From positions 1-35,817 of the forward strand of contig JAJYAC010000013.1 of NCBI GenBank assembly GCA_021779735.1: a stretch of DNA of 35,817 nt. Direction: 5' to 3'. Below, one piece after another: positions 11,559 through 21,764 of the stretch. The number at the start of each line of letters is the position of its first letter. The first letter of the stretch is position 1. A program made the position numbers and the translations under genes. A model generated the notes under the pieces. It was not told the DNA's origin. It saw only the letters and a program-made list of their open reading frames with translations, and did not search any database. Source of the stretch: Actinomycetes bacterium. GTDB taxonomy: Bacteria; Actinomycetota; Acidimicrobiia; Acidimicrobiales; RAAP-2.

Positions 11559-12065
11559 TTAGCGGCCCACGGCCTCTTCGGCCGCGAGGTGCTCGTCCAT
11601 CTCCTCGAGCGTGTGATCGTGAAAGATCCGGTTGAACACCATCATCTTGAGAATCCAGAACAGCCCGAAGCTGGCGAGGTTCGTAAAGGACACGAGCATG
11701 GTGTTGACCGGGTGGCTCCAGGCGTGACTGCGAACTTCGGAGCGGGCCCACGCCGCGCCGAGCATCGAGACGCCGATGCCCAGAAACGACATCGACCAGA
11801 ACGGAACGATCTCGGAGAGGAAGTGGCTGCGCCCACGCTTGCCCCAGGTCCACGTGCGATTGAGGTAGTACGAGGGGATCGTCGCGACGAGGTTGCCCAT
11901 CACCGTTGACCAGATGACGCCCTTGATGAGATGGAACCCGTAGAAGACCGATATCGCGGTGAAGGAGACCGCCGTCGAGATCACCGAAACCGACGTGAAG
12001 CGGATGACCTTGCGACCCTGGTGCGTATGGGCCCACGCCCACAGATCACGGAGTCGACGAAGCAC
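11559..12065 (-). CDS. GtrA-like membrane protein
   Basis: A 168-residue protein with four predicted membrane helices arranged as in the GtrA family. It has RFTSVSVISTAVSFTAISVF in the first helix, IPSYYLNRTWTWGKRGRSHF between helices two and three, and FGLFWILKMMVFNRIF at the end. GtrA proteins are thought to move undecaprenyl-linked sugars or help cell-wall glycan synthesis, which would fit mptB nearby. Start GTG at 12065 is chosen because TAGGCT lies 7 nt upstream; the frame stays open further but would cross that promoter and the divergent tesB promoter. The C-terminal tail is acidic. Confidence 0.82.
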   Translation of the reverse strand: MLRRLRDLWAWAHTHQGRKVIRFTSVSVISTAVSFTAISVFYGFHLIKGVIWSTVMGNLVATIPSYYLNRTWTWGKRGRSHFLSEIVPFWSMSFLGIGVSMLGAAWARSEVRSHAWSHPVNTMLVSFTNLASFGLFWILKMMVFNRIFHDHTLEEMDEHLAAEEAVGR

Positions 12066-12072
12066 GTAGGAC

Positions 12073-12078
12073 AGCCTA
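12073..12078 (-). promoter_or_regulatory. -10 hexamer TAGGCT, leaderless-type, for the gtrA-like gene
   Basis: TAGGCT on the minus strand ends 7 nt before the GTG at 12065. It forms a divergent pair with the tesB -10 at 12112-12117. Confidence 0.5.
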
Positions 12079-12111
12079 CCGTCGGGGACCGCACTCCAGA
12101 GGGCCGGATGC

Positions 12112-12117
12112 CACAAT
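12112..12117 (+). promoter_or_regulatory. -10 hexamer CACAAT, leaderless-type, for tesB
   Basis: CACAAT, one base off the TANNNT pattern, ends 6 nt before the GTG at 12124. Confidence 0.4.
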
Positions 12118-12123
12118 GGGAAG

Positions 12124-12993
12124 GTGTCCGACGCCCTTGACCTGCTCCTTGAACTACTCGACGTAGAGACCATCGAAGTCAACGTCTACCGTGGCCAACA
12201 CCCCCAAGAGGAGCGCCAGCGCACCTTCGGCGGCCAAGTGGCCGCTCAGGCCCTCATGGCGGCGGGACGCACCGTCGAGCGGGGCCGGGTCCACTCGCTG
12301 CACTCGTACTTCCTGCGTCCGGGCGACCCTCAGATTCCCATCCTCTACGAGGTCGACCGCATTCGAGACGGACGCAGCTTCACCACGCGGCGCGTGGTCG
12401 CGGTCCAGCACGGCCGAGCCATCTACAACATGCAGGCGAGCTTTCACACCGACGAGGTCAGCCTCGAGCACCAGTTCACGATGCCCGACGTGCCCGGACC
12501 CGAGACGATCCCTCCCCTCTTTGAGCGGGTGAAGGACGAGTGGGGTGACGCCGACGAGTGGTTCAAGCGTCAGCATCCGATCGACCAGCGATTCATCGGT
12601 GAACTGCCCTGGAGCCCGGATCGTTCGCGGGTCCCCTACCAACGGCTGTGGTTACGCGCCGACGGCGACGTACCCGACGATCCTCTCCTGCACGCGTGCA
12701 TCGTGACCTACGCGAGCGACATGAGCCTCTTCGACGCGATTCTCGCGCCCCACGCGGTGCGTTGGGACGACGGGACCTTCATGGGCGCGAGCCTGGACCA
12801 CTGCATGTGGTTCCACCGCGACGTGCGCGCCGACGACTGGCTGCTCTACGACACCGACTCGCCCATCGCCCACGGCGGGCGGGGCCTCGCGCGCGGCTTC
12901 TTGTTCAATCAGTCGGGCGAGCTGTGCGTCTCGATGGTCCAAGAGGGCCTCACGAGGGTCATCACGCCCCCGGCGCCGCGAGAGAACCCGTAG
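12124..12993 (+). CDS. tesB: Acyl-CoA thioesterase II (double hotdog)
   Basis: A 289-residue TesB enzyme that hydrolyses medium- and long-chain acyl-CoA. The N-terminal hotdog shows RTFGGQVAAQALMAAGRTV, SLHSYFLRPGD and RDGRSFTTRRV. The C-terminal hotdog has GASLDHCMWFHRDVRADDW, DTDSPIAHGGRG and MVQEG, which supply the Asp, Ser/Thr and Gln of the TesB active site. Length is as expected (about 285). The GTG start is at a leaderless-type -10. The TAG stop forms the first three bases of the next gene's -10 hexamer. Confidence 0.93.
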   Translation: MSDALDLLLELLDVETIEVNVYRGQHPQEERQRTFGGQVAAQALMAAGRTVERGRVHSLHSYFLRPGDPQIPILYEVDRIRDGRSFTTRRVVAVQHGRAIYNMQASFHTDEVSLEHQFTMPDVPGPETIPPLFERVKDEWGDADEWFKRQHPIDQRFIGELPWSPDRSRVPYQRLWLRADGDVPDDPLLHACIVTYASDMSLFDAILAPHAVRWDDGTFMGASLDHCMWFHRDVRADDWLLYDTDSPIAHGGRGLARGFLFNQSGELCVSMVQEGLTRVITPPAPRENP

Positions 12994-12996
12994 GAT
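12991..12996 (+). promoter_or_regulatory. -10 hexamer TAGGAT for the DinB-like gene, overlapping the tesB stop
   Basis: TAGGAT ends 6 nt before the ATG at 13003. Its TAG is the stop codon of tesB, so promoter and stop share bases. Confidence 0.5.
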
Positions 12997-13002
12997 CCGC
13001 CC

Positions 13003-13467
13003 ATGGACCTCGCCGCGGCCGCCGCCGACTACGAAGAGGCCACCCGCGAACTGCTCGCGCTGGCCAGTGCCCTCGACGAGCACGCGCTCGATCGACACGT
13101 TGACGGCGCCTGGAGCGCGCGTCAGATCATCCACCATCTCGCCGACGCCGAGTCTCAGTCCTACGCTCGCTTGCGCCGCCTGCTCGCCGAGCCGGCGGGT
13201 TCGATCATTCAGGGCTACGACGAGGCGGCCTGGGCCGAGTGCGAGACCCTGGGCTATCGCGAACTACCGATCGAGCACTCCCTCGCCGTCATTCGCGCTG
13301 TGCGCGACGCCTCGGCCGACATCGTGCGTCGGCTCACGCCCGATGACCTCGAGCGCTACGCGCTGCACAGCGAAGCCGGTCACTACAGCGTAGCGACCTG
13401 GCTAAAGACCTACACGAGCCACCCGCGCGATCACGCCGCGCAGATCGCTGAGGCGATTCGCCCCTAG
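13003..13467 (+). CDS. DinB-like metal-dependent four-helix protein
   Basis: A 154-residue DinB/YfiT-superfamily protein. The pattern WSARQIIHHLADAE (about 37-50) and TSHPRDHAAQI near the end supplies the three metal histidines expected for the fold (H44 or H45, H140, H144). Family members are bacillithiol or mycothiol transferases or uncharacterised hydrolases; in actinomycetes mycothiol-dependent roles are common, but nothing here fixes a substrate. The stop TAG shares CTAG with the convergent gltA stop. Confidence 0.82.
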   Translation: MDLAAAAADYEEATRELLALASALDEHALDRHVDGAWSARQIIHHLADAESQSYARLRRLLAEPAGSIIQGYDEAAWAECETLGYRELPIEHSLAVIRAVRDASADIVRRLTPDDLERYALHSEAGHYSVATWLKTYTSHPRDHAAQIAEAIRP

Positions 13468-14732
13468 CGCTGGTCCATCGGCACGTAGTTGCGCTCGTCG
13501 GGACCGGTGTAGAGCTGACGGGGACGGGCGATCTTCATGTCCTGCTCGAGCAGCTCTTGGAAGTGGGCGAGCCAGCCCGAGGTGCGCGGAATCGCGAAGA
13601 GCACGGTGAACATCTCGGGGGGGAACCCCATCGCCTGGTAGATGAGACCGGAGTAGAAGTCGACGTTGGGGTAGAGACGACGCGAGATGAAGTAGTCGTC
13701 GGCCAGCGCGATCTCCTCGAGCTTGAGGGCGATGTCGAGCAGCGGGTTCTTTCCCGTCACCGCGAAGACTTCGTCGGCCGTGCGCTTGATGATCTTGGCC
13801 CGCGGGTCGTAGTTCTTGTAGACCCGGTGCCCGAATCCCTCGAGGAGGGTCTTGCCCTGCTTGACCGTCTCGATGAAGGCCGGGACGTTGTCGATGCTGC
13901 CGATCTTGTTGAGCATCTTCAGCACGGCCTCGTTCGCGCCACCGTGGCGCGGTCCGTAGAGGGCCGCCGTCGCCGCGGCCGTGGCCACGTAGGGGTCGCC
14001 GTGGGACGAGCCCACGAGACGCATCGCGGTCGTGCCGCAGTTCTGCTCGTGGTCGGCGTGGAGGATGAAGAGCACCTCGAGCGCGTGGCTCAACACGGGG
14101 TCGGGCTCGTAGTGGGGCTCGGCCACCTTCCACATCATCGAGAGGAAGTTCTGCGTGTAGCCCAGCGTGTTGTCGGGGTAGACGAAGGGCATGCCGACGC
14201 TGAAGCGGTGCGCGGCGGCGGCCAGCGTGGGCATCTTGGCGATGAGACGTACCACCTGCTTGTGCAGGATCGCCGGGTCATTGATGATCTTGGCCTCTTT
14301 GTAGTACGTCGACAGGGCCGCGATCGCCGAGACGAGCATGCCCATGGGGTGCGCGTCGTAGTTGAAGCCCTCCAAGAAGCGCTTGCGCACGTTCTCGTGA
14401 ATGAAGGTGTGATACGTCACCTCGCGCTCCCACTGGGCGGCCTGGGCCGCGGTGGGCAGCTCGCCGTGGTTGAGCAGGTAGGCGACTTCGAGGTAGGACG
14501 AGTGCTCGGCCAGCTGCTCAATGGGATATCCCCGGTAGCGCAGGATGCCGGCGTCGCCGTCGAGATACGTGATGGACGACTCGGCCGCCGCCGTGGCCAT
14601 GAAGCCCGGATCGAAGAACCATACGCCCGGTACGGCCTTCGTGAACTCCTTGGCGGCGATGCCACCGTTCTCGATAGGTATCTCTCGCGTCTCCCCGGTG
14701 CGGTTATCTGTAACGGTGATCGACTGCGTCAC
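13464..14732 (-). CDS. gltA: Citrate synthase (type II)
   Basis: A 422-residue citrate synthase that condenses acetyl-CoA with oxaloacetate. Visible signatures are GVWFFDPGFMATAAAESSIT, ILRYRGYPIEQLAE, the catalytic His region HADHEQNCGTTAMRL, GPRHGGANEAVLKML and GFGHRVYKNYDPRAK. Length and the N-terminal small beta domain (TVTDNRTGETREIPIENGGI) match the type II hexameric enzyme. Start GTG at 14732 has GAGGA upstream; the open frame continues further but has no homology. A TACGAT -10-like element at 14765-14770 (minus) would give a leader of about 25 nt. Confidence 0.97.
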   Translation of the reverse strand: MTQSITVTDNRTGETREIPIENGGIAAKEFTKAVPGVWFFDPGFMATAAAESSITYLDGDAGILRYRGYPIEQLAEHSSYLEVAYLLNHGELPTAAQAAQWEREVTYHTFIHENVRKRFLEGFNYDAHPMGMLVSAIAALSTYYKEAKIINDPAILHKQVVRLIAKMPTLAAAAHRFSVGMPFVYPDNTLGYTQNFLSMMWKVAEPHYEPDPVLSHALEVLFILHADHEQNCGTTAMRLVGSSHGDPYVATAAATAALYGPRHGGANEAVLKMLNKIGSIDNVPAFIETVKQGKTLLEGFGHRVYKNYDPRAKIIKRTADEVFAVTGKNPLLDIALKLEEIALADDYFISRRLYPNVDFYSGLIYQAMGFPPEMFTVLFAIPRTSGWLAHFQELLEQDMKIARPRQLYTGPDERNYVPMDQR

Positions 14733-14797
14733 GATGTCCTCGGTTCGAAGTAGGGTGCCTCGCCATCGTAGGCCAAGCGACGAGGATCGAATCGTCG

Positions 14798-15787
14798 CTA
14801 ACCCGCGCCCGAGGGAGCCACGCTCACCGCGTACGTCTTGGCGAGTGTCTTGCCAAGCGCGGGCGGCGCGCCACTGGCTACCACTGACAGCGTGCCCTTC
14901 TCCCCCGCGTAGGAGGTGAAGGCCGCGGCGTCGAGGGCGAAGGACGCGAGAGGTCCGAGCGTCACGTTCATCGTGCGCTGCTGGGATGCACCGTTCGACG
15001 CCGTGAAGGTGACTCTCACGCTGGCGCGCTGGTCGCAGTAGGCGTCGTTCGTGACGACGACGCCCACCGTGAACGACGTCACGGGCAACAAGACGAGTTG
15101 GCCGGTGGGGGCGGGCAGGGGCGACGGAGTGATGGCGATCGCGCTGATCGACAGAGAGCGGGTCAAGGTCAGTGACGCGCTTCCCGCCAGCGTGGCGATC
15201 GCCGAGGTCCAGTTCACCCGCGCGAGGGCCGACGTCGCGGCGAGGAGCGACACGCGGCCCGGCTCGCCGACCAGGGAGAAGCGCTTGTAGTTCCAACGCG
15301 CGATCGCCCCACGCAGACTCGCCAGCGCGGCGCTCGCCGACGGCGCGTGCACCGGCGCCCCGGGCAACGACAGGGCGGTCTTCGCCGCGCTGATCACCTG
15401 CGCGTCGGCGCTCGCGCGCGCCAGGGTGACGGTGATGATCTCTCGCTGGACGTGGTGAGCGAGGACGGGACGGTGCAGCAAGTTCGCGTCGCTCACCAGA
15501 GGCGCCAACTGAGCGTTGACTTGTGCGAGGCGCGCGGCAAAGACGTCGCGCGAGAGCGTCTTGCCGTGCTCGAGCAGGTAGGCCAGGTGAAAGTCCAGCT
15601 GATTCGACGTCACGACGAGACGATTGGCCAACGCCGCGAAGCTGCGGTTTTCACTTCGCCGGGGATTCGTCGCCTCGTGCGCGGAGCGTGTCACGTCGTG
15701 GGCGAAGAGAACCGCCACGACGGTAAGGGCCAGCGCGATGACCACCAGCGAACTGTGGCGGCGTCGCTGCGCACGAGTTCGAGCCAC
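14798..15787 (-). CDS. Membrane-anchored extracytoplasmic protein of unknown function
   Basis: A 329-residue protein I do not recognise. It has a basic N-terminus (MARTRAQRRRHS), one hydrophobic helix at about residues 13-31, and then a largely extracytoplasmic chain. The first half is helical and Ala/Leu-rich. The last 110 residues are Thr/Ser/Val-rich with alternating strands (TSFTVGVVVTN, ASVRVTFTASNG, RTMNVTLGPLASF), resembling a beta-sandwich of the CARDB or Ig-like kind; this is inference from pattern only. GTG start; TACATT on the minus strand ends 8 nt upstream. It lies between gltA and rmuC. Confidence 0.7.
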   Translation of the reverse strand: MARTRAQRRRHSSLVVIALALTVVAVLFAHDVTRSAHEATNPRRSENRSFAALANRLVVTSNQLDFHLAYLLEHGKTLSRDVFAARLAQVNAQLAPLVSDANLLHRPVLAHHVQREIITVTLARASADAQVISAAKTALSLPGAPVHAPSASAALASLRGAIARWNYKRFSLVGEPGRVSLLAATSALARVNWTSAIATLAGSASLTLTRSLSISAIAITPSPLPAPTGQLVLLPVTSFTVGVVVTNDAYCDQRASVRVTFTASNGASQQRTMNVTLGPLASFALDAAAFTSYAGEKGTLSVVASGAPPALGKTLAKTYAVSVAPSGAG

Positions 15788-15854
15788 GAACGTCCAATGT
15801 ACTCAGCCACACGCCGCACCCGCCGTCGAGATCGCAGCGAGCCCGCGAACCCGC

Positions 15855-17150
15855 CTACTCGTCGGGCTCCACGTCGAGTATCTCGGACGCGCCGTCGCCC
15901 AGAGCGTCGACCTCCACGCCCCACACCCCCTCGTTGAGGCCGCCCGAGAGCTGGGTGAGCGTGCTGAGTTCCGGCAGTTCCTTGCCGTGCGCGCCACCGT
16001 AGGCGCGAAGGTCGCGCGCGGCCGGCAGCAGTCGTGACTCGAGGGAACGGACCATCTTGTTGTAGTTCTCGACGCTGCGATTGAGCGACTCGCCCATCTT
16101 GGCGACCGGCTCGAAGACCTTGGCGAGACGATCAAAGACTTGACCGGCGCGCTCGAGGAGCTTCTCTTGGTTGAGTACGGCGTCGTGGTGACGCACAACC
16201 GCGGCCACCGACCACAAGAGCCCCAGCAGATTCGTCGGCCCGCTGAGCAGCACTCGCTCACGGGCGGCGTAGTCGAGCAGGTCGGTGTCGGCCTCGAGGG
16301 CCGCGCTGATGGCGTAGTCACTGGGCACGAAGCACACGACGAACTGTGGCGCCGGACTGATTCCCTCCCAGTAGGCCTTGGAGCCCAACGTCTTGATGTG
16401 GGCCCGTAGAGCCCGAGCGTGTTCACCAAAGAGGGCACGCCGCTCAGTGGCGTCACTCGAGGCGAGCGCCTTCTCAAAACGATCGAAGGGGAACTTTGAG
16501 TCGAGCGCGAGTTTCCAGCCGCCCGGAGCGTTCACGACGAAGTCCGGGCGGCCCACGCGAGCCTCGGTGACCGTGGTGACCTGGGTCGAGTAGTCGATCC
16601 CCTCGCGTAGCCCAGAGCGTTCGAGGACGTTGGCGAGTTGAATTTCGCCCCAGCGCCCGCGCTGGTCGGAGCGGCCGAGAATCTGGTTGAGTCGACTCGT
16701 CTCGTCTTGCGTGCGTCGCTGCGCCTCGAGCAAGTCACTCGCGCGCCTCTTGACGTCTTCGAGGGCGACCACGTGCTCCTTGCCAAACTCGGCCAGGTTC
16801 TTTTCGTACTGGCTCAACAAGTTGGCCAGGGGTTGGATCGTGAGTCCCAGCTTCTCGTCGCGCTCGCGTTGCACGTCGTGTTGGGAGCGGGTGAAACTCT
16901 CCATCTGCGTGGCCAAGACGCGGTGCGACAGATTTTCGAACGTCGCCTCCAGGCCGGTGATTGCCGCCTCGTGCTCGCTCTGGCTACGCGCGAGGTCGGC
17001 CTGGACGCTCGAGAGCTGCGCGTCGCGCACCGCCAGATCCGCGCGGGCGCGCGCCGCCTCCTCGCGAAGGGCCTGGGCCCGATGCTGAGCGAGCACCCAG
17101 GCAGCTAACGCTCCGACGACGAGTCCGACGAGTCCCACGAGCAGCGCCAC
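15855..17150 (-). CDS. rmuC: DNA recombination protein RmuC family
   Basis: A 431-residue RmuC protein. An N-terminal membrane helix (about 2-20) is followed by a long coiled coil (about 25-165). The RmuC nuclease-like domain then shows GRWGEIQLANVLERSGLREG, RPDFVVNAPGGWKLALDSKF, FVVCFVPSDYAI and LLSGPTNLLGLLWSVAAVVR. RmuC limits inversion recombination between inverted repeats in E. coli; its biochemical activity is unproven. GTG start with AAGGAGAT 4 nt upstream. A TAGGGT hexamer at 17177-17182 (minus) is a possible -10 for a short leader. Confidence 0.93.
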   Translation of the reverse strand: MALLVGLVGLVVGALAAWVLAQHRAQALREEAARARADLAVRDAQLSSVQADLARSQSEHEAAITGLEATFENLSHRVLATQMESFTRSQHDVQRERDEKLGLTIQPLANLLSQYEKNLAEFGKEHVVALEDVKRRASDLLEAQRRTQDETSRLNQILGRSDQRGRWGEIQLANVLERSGLREGIDYSTQVTTVTEARVGRPDFVVNAPGGWKLALDSKFPFDRFEKALASSDATERRALFGEHARALRAHIKTLGSKAYWEGISPAPQFVVCFVPSDYAISAALEADTDLLDYAARERVLLSGPTNLLGLLWSVAAVVRHHDAVLNQEKLLERAGQVFDRLAKVFEPVAKMGESLNRSVENYNKMVRSLESRLLPAARDLRAYGGAHGKELPELSTLTQLSGGLNEGVWGVEVDALGDGASEILDVEPDE

Positions 17151-17475
17151 GGCGATCTCCTTAATCGTTTCGCATCACCCTAGTGACGGGCTCTGACGCG
17201 AGACGTGGCTCGCCGCGGCCGCCCGGCGCCGCGATGTGAAGAGGACGCTAGAGGAGCAGCGTGCGGTGCCAGCCCGAGGGACAGCGGGTTGGCGTTGGTC
17301 ACCCACTTGGTGAGCGACGAGCGGTTTTTCTGACACCGGGCGAAGTGCCGGGTCGTGCCCACGCTCGTCAACCACACCGGTGGCGAGGCGAGGGCCGAAC
17401 TCGGGGCGCTCGCCTCGCGTCCCGCCCCGGCGAGATGGGCTCTCAGGATTCAGGTGCCACGGGTAGTCTCAACGC
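17151..17475. other. Intergenic region between rmuC and the PhoU-domain gene
   Basis: 325 bp with divergent promoters at its edges (TAGGGT 17177-17182 minus for rmuC; TAGTCT 17464-17469 plus). In between I see an 8-bp inverted repeat (GACGAGCG near 17307 and CGCTCGTC near 17362), a palindromic CACCGGTG near 17375 and a TTTTT run. Short open frames on the minus strand have no recognisable homology. Nothing else is supportable. Confidence 0.4.
17464..17469 (+). promoter_or_regulatory. -10 hexamer TAGTCT, leaderless-type, for the PhoU-domain gene
   Basis: TAGTCT ends 6 nt before the GTG at 17476; no Shine-Dalgarno site. Confidence 0.55.
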
Positions 17476-18136
17476 GTGACCCGGCGATTTTCCCAGCGCG
17501 CTCGCGAGGCGAGCAACGTGCCCCGCCTGGTGCCCTCGGCGACCCTGGCCCAGCTCGACCCCCAGGTCGTGCGTGTATTCGCCCTGGTCGGAGAGGCGAT
17601 GGTCGAGGCGACTCACGCCCTGCTCGCCGGCGACCGCGAGTTGGCCAAACGCGTGGTCGAGCACGACGTCATCATCGACGACCTCGTCAACGCGATCGTC
17701 GCCGAAGCCGAGGCCGAGCTGGTGAGTAACACCTCCCTTGACGTGGCCTCGCGCGAGGACCTCTTGACGCTCTTGCGCATCCTGCCCGAAGTGGAGAGAA
17801 ACGGCGATCTCGCCGAACACATCGCCCGACGCGCGGCGCGCGGGCTCGGCATGGAGATGTCGCCACGAAGTCGCGGACTCATCGAGCGCATGGGCGAGGT
17901 CGCCTCCACGATCTGGCGCGAGGCGACCGACGTCATCATCGACGGCAAGCGCGAGGCAGCGGGCGCGATCGAGGACGTCGACGACGAGCTCGACGAGCTT
18001 CACGTCTCTCTCACCGCGGAACTGACCTCGGGTTCGATGAGCCTGCCCGTCGCGGTCGAAGTTGCCCTACTCGCGCGCTTCTACGAGCGATTCGGCGACC
18101 ACTGCGTCAATCTGGCTCGTCGCCAAGTGGGACGTA

Positions 18137-18150
<14 letters not shown>
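17476..18150 (+). CDS. PhoU-domain phosphate-signalling regulator
   Basis: A 224-residue all-helical protein with two PhoU repeats. The metal-binding pattern of each repeat is visible as EVERNGDLAEHIARR (about 106-119) and ERFGDHCVNLARR near the C-terminus. PhoU proteins repress the PhoR/PhoB kinase system when phosphate is plentiful and restrain Pst or other phosphate transporters. No pst genes adjoin it, so it may be a stand-alone PhoU homologue. The 3' end overlaps the next reading frame by 14 nt if that gene starts at 18137. Confidence 0.85.
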
Positions 18151-19809
<1,659 letters not shown>

Positions 19810-19812
19810 GGG

Positions 19813-20292
19813 TCAGGCGGCGTCGAGCCCAAAGGCTGTGTGCAGGTAGCGCACCGCGTCAGCCACGCGATCCGCGCGCACCACACACGAGATGCGAATC
19901 GAACTCGTCGAGATCATCTCGATGTTGATTCCGTGCTCCGAGAGGGTCTCGAACATCAGAGCGGTCACTCCGGGACTCGACTTCATCCCCGCGCCCACGA
20001 TGGACACACGCCCGATGCCGTCGTCGGTGGTCACCTGCGCGGCGCCGATCGACTCTTGAACCTCGAGGCACTGCGTGCGCGCCGCGTCGAGGTCGGTCTT
20101 GGCGACAGTAAAGGAGATGTCCGTGGTTCCCCGCTCACTGGTGTTTTGGACGATCATGTCGACGTTGATGCCGTGATTGGCCAACTCGCGAAACAGGTGC
20201 GCAGCGACGCCGGGTCGGTCCGGGACGCCACCGACCGTAACCTTGGCCTCCGAGGTGTCGTCGGTGATGGCCGAGACGACGGCTTCTTCCAT
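19813..20292 (-). CDS. Aspartate kinase beta subunit (predicted internal start within lysC)
   Basis: An in-frame ATG at codon 247 of lysC (20290-20292) is preceded by GGAGGAGG at 20301-20308, eight nt upstream. The product would be 159 residues made of the two ACT domains only. In alpha2-beta2 aspartokinases this is how the regulatory subunit is made. No such strong ribosome site precedes the lysC start itself, which looks leaderless. Confidence 0.65.
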   Translation of the reverse strand: MEEAVVSAITDDTSEAKVTVGGVPDRPGVAAHLFRELANHGINVDMIVQNTSERGTTDISFTVAKTDLDAARTQCLEVQESIGAAQVTTDDGIGRVSIVGAGMKSSPGVTALMFETLSEHGINIEMISTSSIRISCVVRADRVADAVRYLHTAFGLDAA

Positions 20293-21030
20293 GGTGGGGT
20301 CCTCCTCCACAATCCAGGTTCCTGGTTCCCAGGTAAAACTCGAGCGAACGTGCAGCGGCACACCGTGGCGGCGCGCGAACTCCACCGAGCGCAGCATCAG
20401 AACACGCCCCCCGGTCGCGGCGATCTCCATCATCTCGTCAAAGGAGACCTTGGCGAGGCGGCGAGCCTTGGAGACCACGCGCGGGTCGGCGCTGAAGACG
20501 CCCGTGACGTCGGTGTAGATCTCACAGACGTCGGCCTTGAGAGCCGCCGCCAGCGCGACGGCCGTGACGTCAGAGCCCCCCCGGCCCAGCGTCGTGATGT
20601 CGCGCTCGGTGGAGACCCCCTGAAAGCCCGCCACGACCGGCACGAGTCCGTCGTCGAGGGCCTCGCGAATGCGGTCCGGGCGCATCTCGAGGATCTTGGC
20701 GCGCGTGTGGTCGGTATCGGTGATGATCCCGGCCTGGGAGCCGGTGAAGGACGCCGAGTCGACGCCGAGCGCGGCGAGGGCCATGCACACCAGGGCCATG
20801 GAGATGCGCTCACCCGAGGTGAGCAGCATGTCGAGCTCGCGCGGCGGGCGCGTTGGCGACACCTCGTCGGCCATGCGGATCAGCTCGTCGGTGAACTTGC
20901 CCATGGCCGACACCACCACGACGACGTCGTTACCCGCGGCGCGGGTGCGCGCGATGTGCTCGGCGACGGCGCGGATCCGCTCGGGGTCGCCAACGGAGGT
21001 GCCACCGTACTTCTGGACAACGAGGGCCAT
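19813..21030 (-). CDS. lysC: Aspartate kinase (alpha subunit; encodes internal beta)
   Basis: A 405-residue aspartokinase phosphorylating L-aspartate at the head of the aspartate pathway. The kinase domain has [15 protein letters not shown] at the start and [18 protein letters not shown] near 180. From about residue 250 two ACT domains follow ([39 protein letters not shown]), expected to bind lysine and/or threonine for feedback inhibition. ATG start with TAGTTT 6 nt upstream. An in-frame ATG with a strong ribosome site at codon 247 predicts a separate regulatory beta subunit, as in Corynebacterium and Bacillus enzymes. Confidence 0.96.
   Translation of the reverse strand: MALVVQKYGGTSVGDPERIRAVAEHIARTRAAGNDVVVVVSAMGKFTDELIRMADEVSPTRPPRELDMLLTSGERISMALVCMALAALGVDSASFTGSQAGIITDTDHTRAKILEMRPDRIREALDDGLVPVVAGFQGVSTERDITTLGRGGSDVTAVALAAALKADVCEIYTDVTGVFSADPRVVSKARRLAKVSFDEMMEIAATGGRVLMLRSVEFARRHGVPLHVRSSFTWEPGTWIVEEDPTMEEAVVSAITDDTSEAKVTVGGVPDRPGVAAHLFRELANHGINVDMIVQNTSERGTTDISFTVAKTDLDAARTQCLEVQESIGAAQVTTDDGIGRVSIVGAGMKSSPGVTALMFETLSEHGINIEMISTSSIRISCVVRADRVADAVRYLHTAFGLDAA
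20301..20308 (-). promoter_or_regulatory. Internal Shine-Dalgarno site in lysC
   Basis: GGAGGAGG on the minus strand, 8 nt before an in-frame ATG. It also encodes part of the EEDP stretch, so coding constraint contributes. It supports translation of the beta subunit. Confidence 0.6.
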
Positions 21031-21036
21031 TCATCA

Positions 21037-21042
21037 AAACTA
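21037..21042 (-). promoter_or_regulatory. -10 hexamer TAGTTT, leaderless-type, for lysC
   Basis: TAGTTT on the minus strand ends 6 nt before the lysC ATG. Only 57 bp separate the lysC and FKBP start codons, so their promoters are back to back. Confidence 0.55.
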
Positions 21043-21074
21043 CCTGACGGGAAAATGTCGCCCGGTCGGGCCGC

Positions 21075-21080
21075 TAGTGT
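21075..21080 (+). promoter_or_regulatory. -10 hexamer TAGTGT, leaderless-type, for the FKBP gene
   Basis: TAGTGT ends 7 nt before the ATG at 21088. Confidence 0.55.
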
Positions 21081-21087
21081 CGCACCC

Positions 21088-21756
21088 ATGGCAACAGCGA
21101 AGAGAGAACGGCAGAAGGCGGCCCGACGCCAAAAACTCGAAGAGATGCAGCGCGTGGCCGCGCGGCGGCGCACGATCCGACGCGCGGTGATCGTCGGGGT
21201 GATCGCCGTCGCGATCATCGTGTCGGCGGCCCTGCTCTTCTCTGGCAACTCCTCACCCACGCCCACGACGTCGACGACGCTTCGCGCGTCGACGACGACG
21301 GCGCCCACCACGACCACTCCCGCCTCGACAACGACCGTCGCGCCGCAGTCCTTCGCCCCGGTGGCGTCGCCCTCGCCGGCCGGCTCCTTCGGCAAGGCCC
21401 CGACCGTCGTCGTTCCCGCGGGCAACCCGCCCACCGCGATGCAGGTCTCTGACCTCATCCACGGCACGGGAGCCGTCGCCAAGGTCGGCTCGAAGTTGAC
21501 GGTCCAGTACGTGCTCGCGACCTACTCGAGCCGCAAGGTCGTCCAGTCGTCGTGGACGCGCCAGCCCTTCAGCTTCACGCTGGGCGTGGGCCAGGTGATC
21601 CCGGGCTGGGACGAGGGCATGGTCGGCATGCGCGTCGGCGGACGTCGCGAAATGATCATCCCGCCGGCGCTCGGCTACAAGTCCGTGGCGGCCGGCCCGG
21701 GTATCGCCGCGAATGACACGCTGGTCTTCGTGGTCGACTTGCTGAAGGTCCAGTAG
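21088..21756 (+). CDS. Membrane-anchored FKBP-type peptidyl-prolyl isomerase
   Basis: A 222-residue protein. A charged N-terminus (residues 1-34) leads into a membrane helix (AVIVGVIAVAIIVSAALLF, about 34-52), a Thr/Ser/Pro-rich linker (about 53-95), and an FKBP domain with FTLGVGQVIPGWDEGMVGM, GGRREMIIPPALGY and DTLVFVVDLLKV. It should catalyse proline isomerisation outside the membrane and assist folding of exported proteins. The start is the ATG at the leaderless -10; the frame stays open upstream antisense to lysC, which is not coding. The cyclophilin gene follows after 8 nt. Confidence 0.9.
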   Translation: MATAKRERQKAARRQKLEEMQRVAARRRTIRRAVIVGVIAVAIIVSAALLFSGNSSPTPTTSTTLRASTTTAPTTTTPASTTTVAPQSFAPVASPSPAGSFGKAPTVVVPAGNPPTAMQVSDLIHGTGAVAKVGSKLTVQYVLATYSSRKVVQSSWTRQPFSFTLGVGQVIPGWDEGMVGMRVGGRREMIIPPALGYKSVAAGPGIAANDTLVFVVDLLKVQ

Positions 21757-21764
21757 GAGGAACC

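Noticed and set aside
14733..15296. N-terminal extension of citrate synthase
   Set aside because: Overlaps the unknown membrane protein in another frame; citrate synthase homology starts at 14732.
17175..17377. Short minus-strand frames in the rmuC-phoU gap
   Set aside because: No ribosome site, no homology, and they run into the rmuC promoter region.
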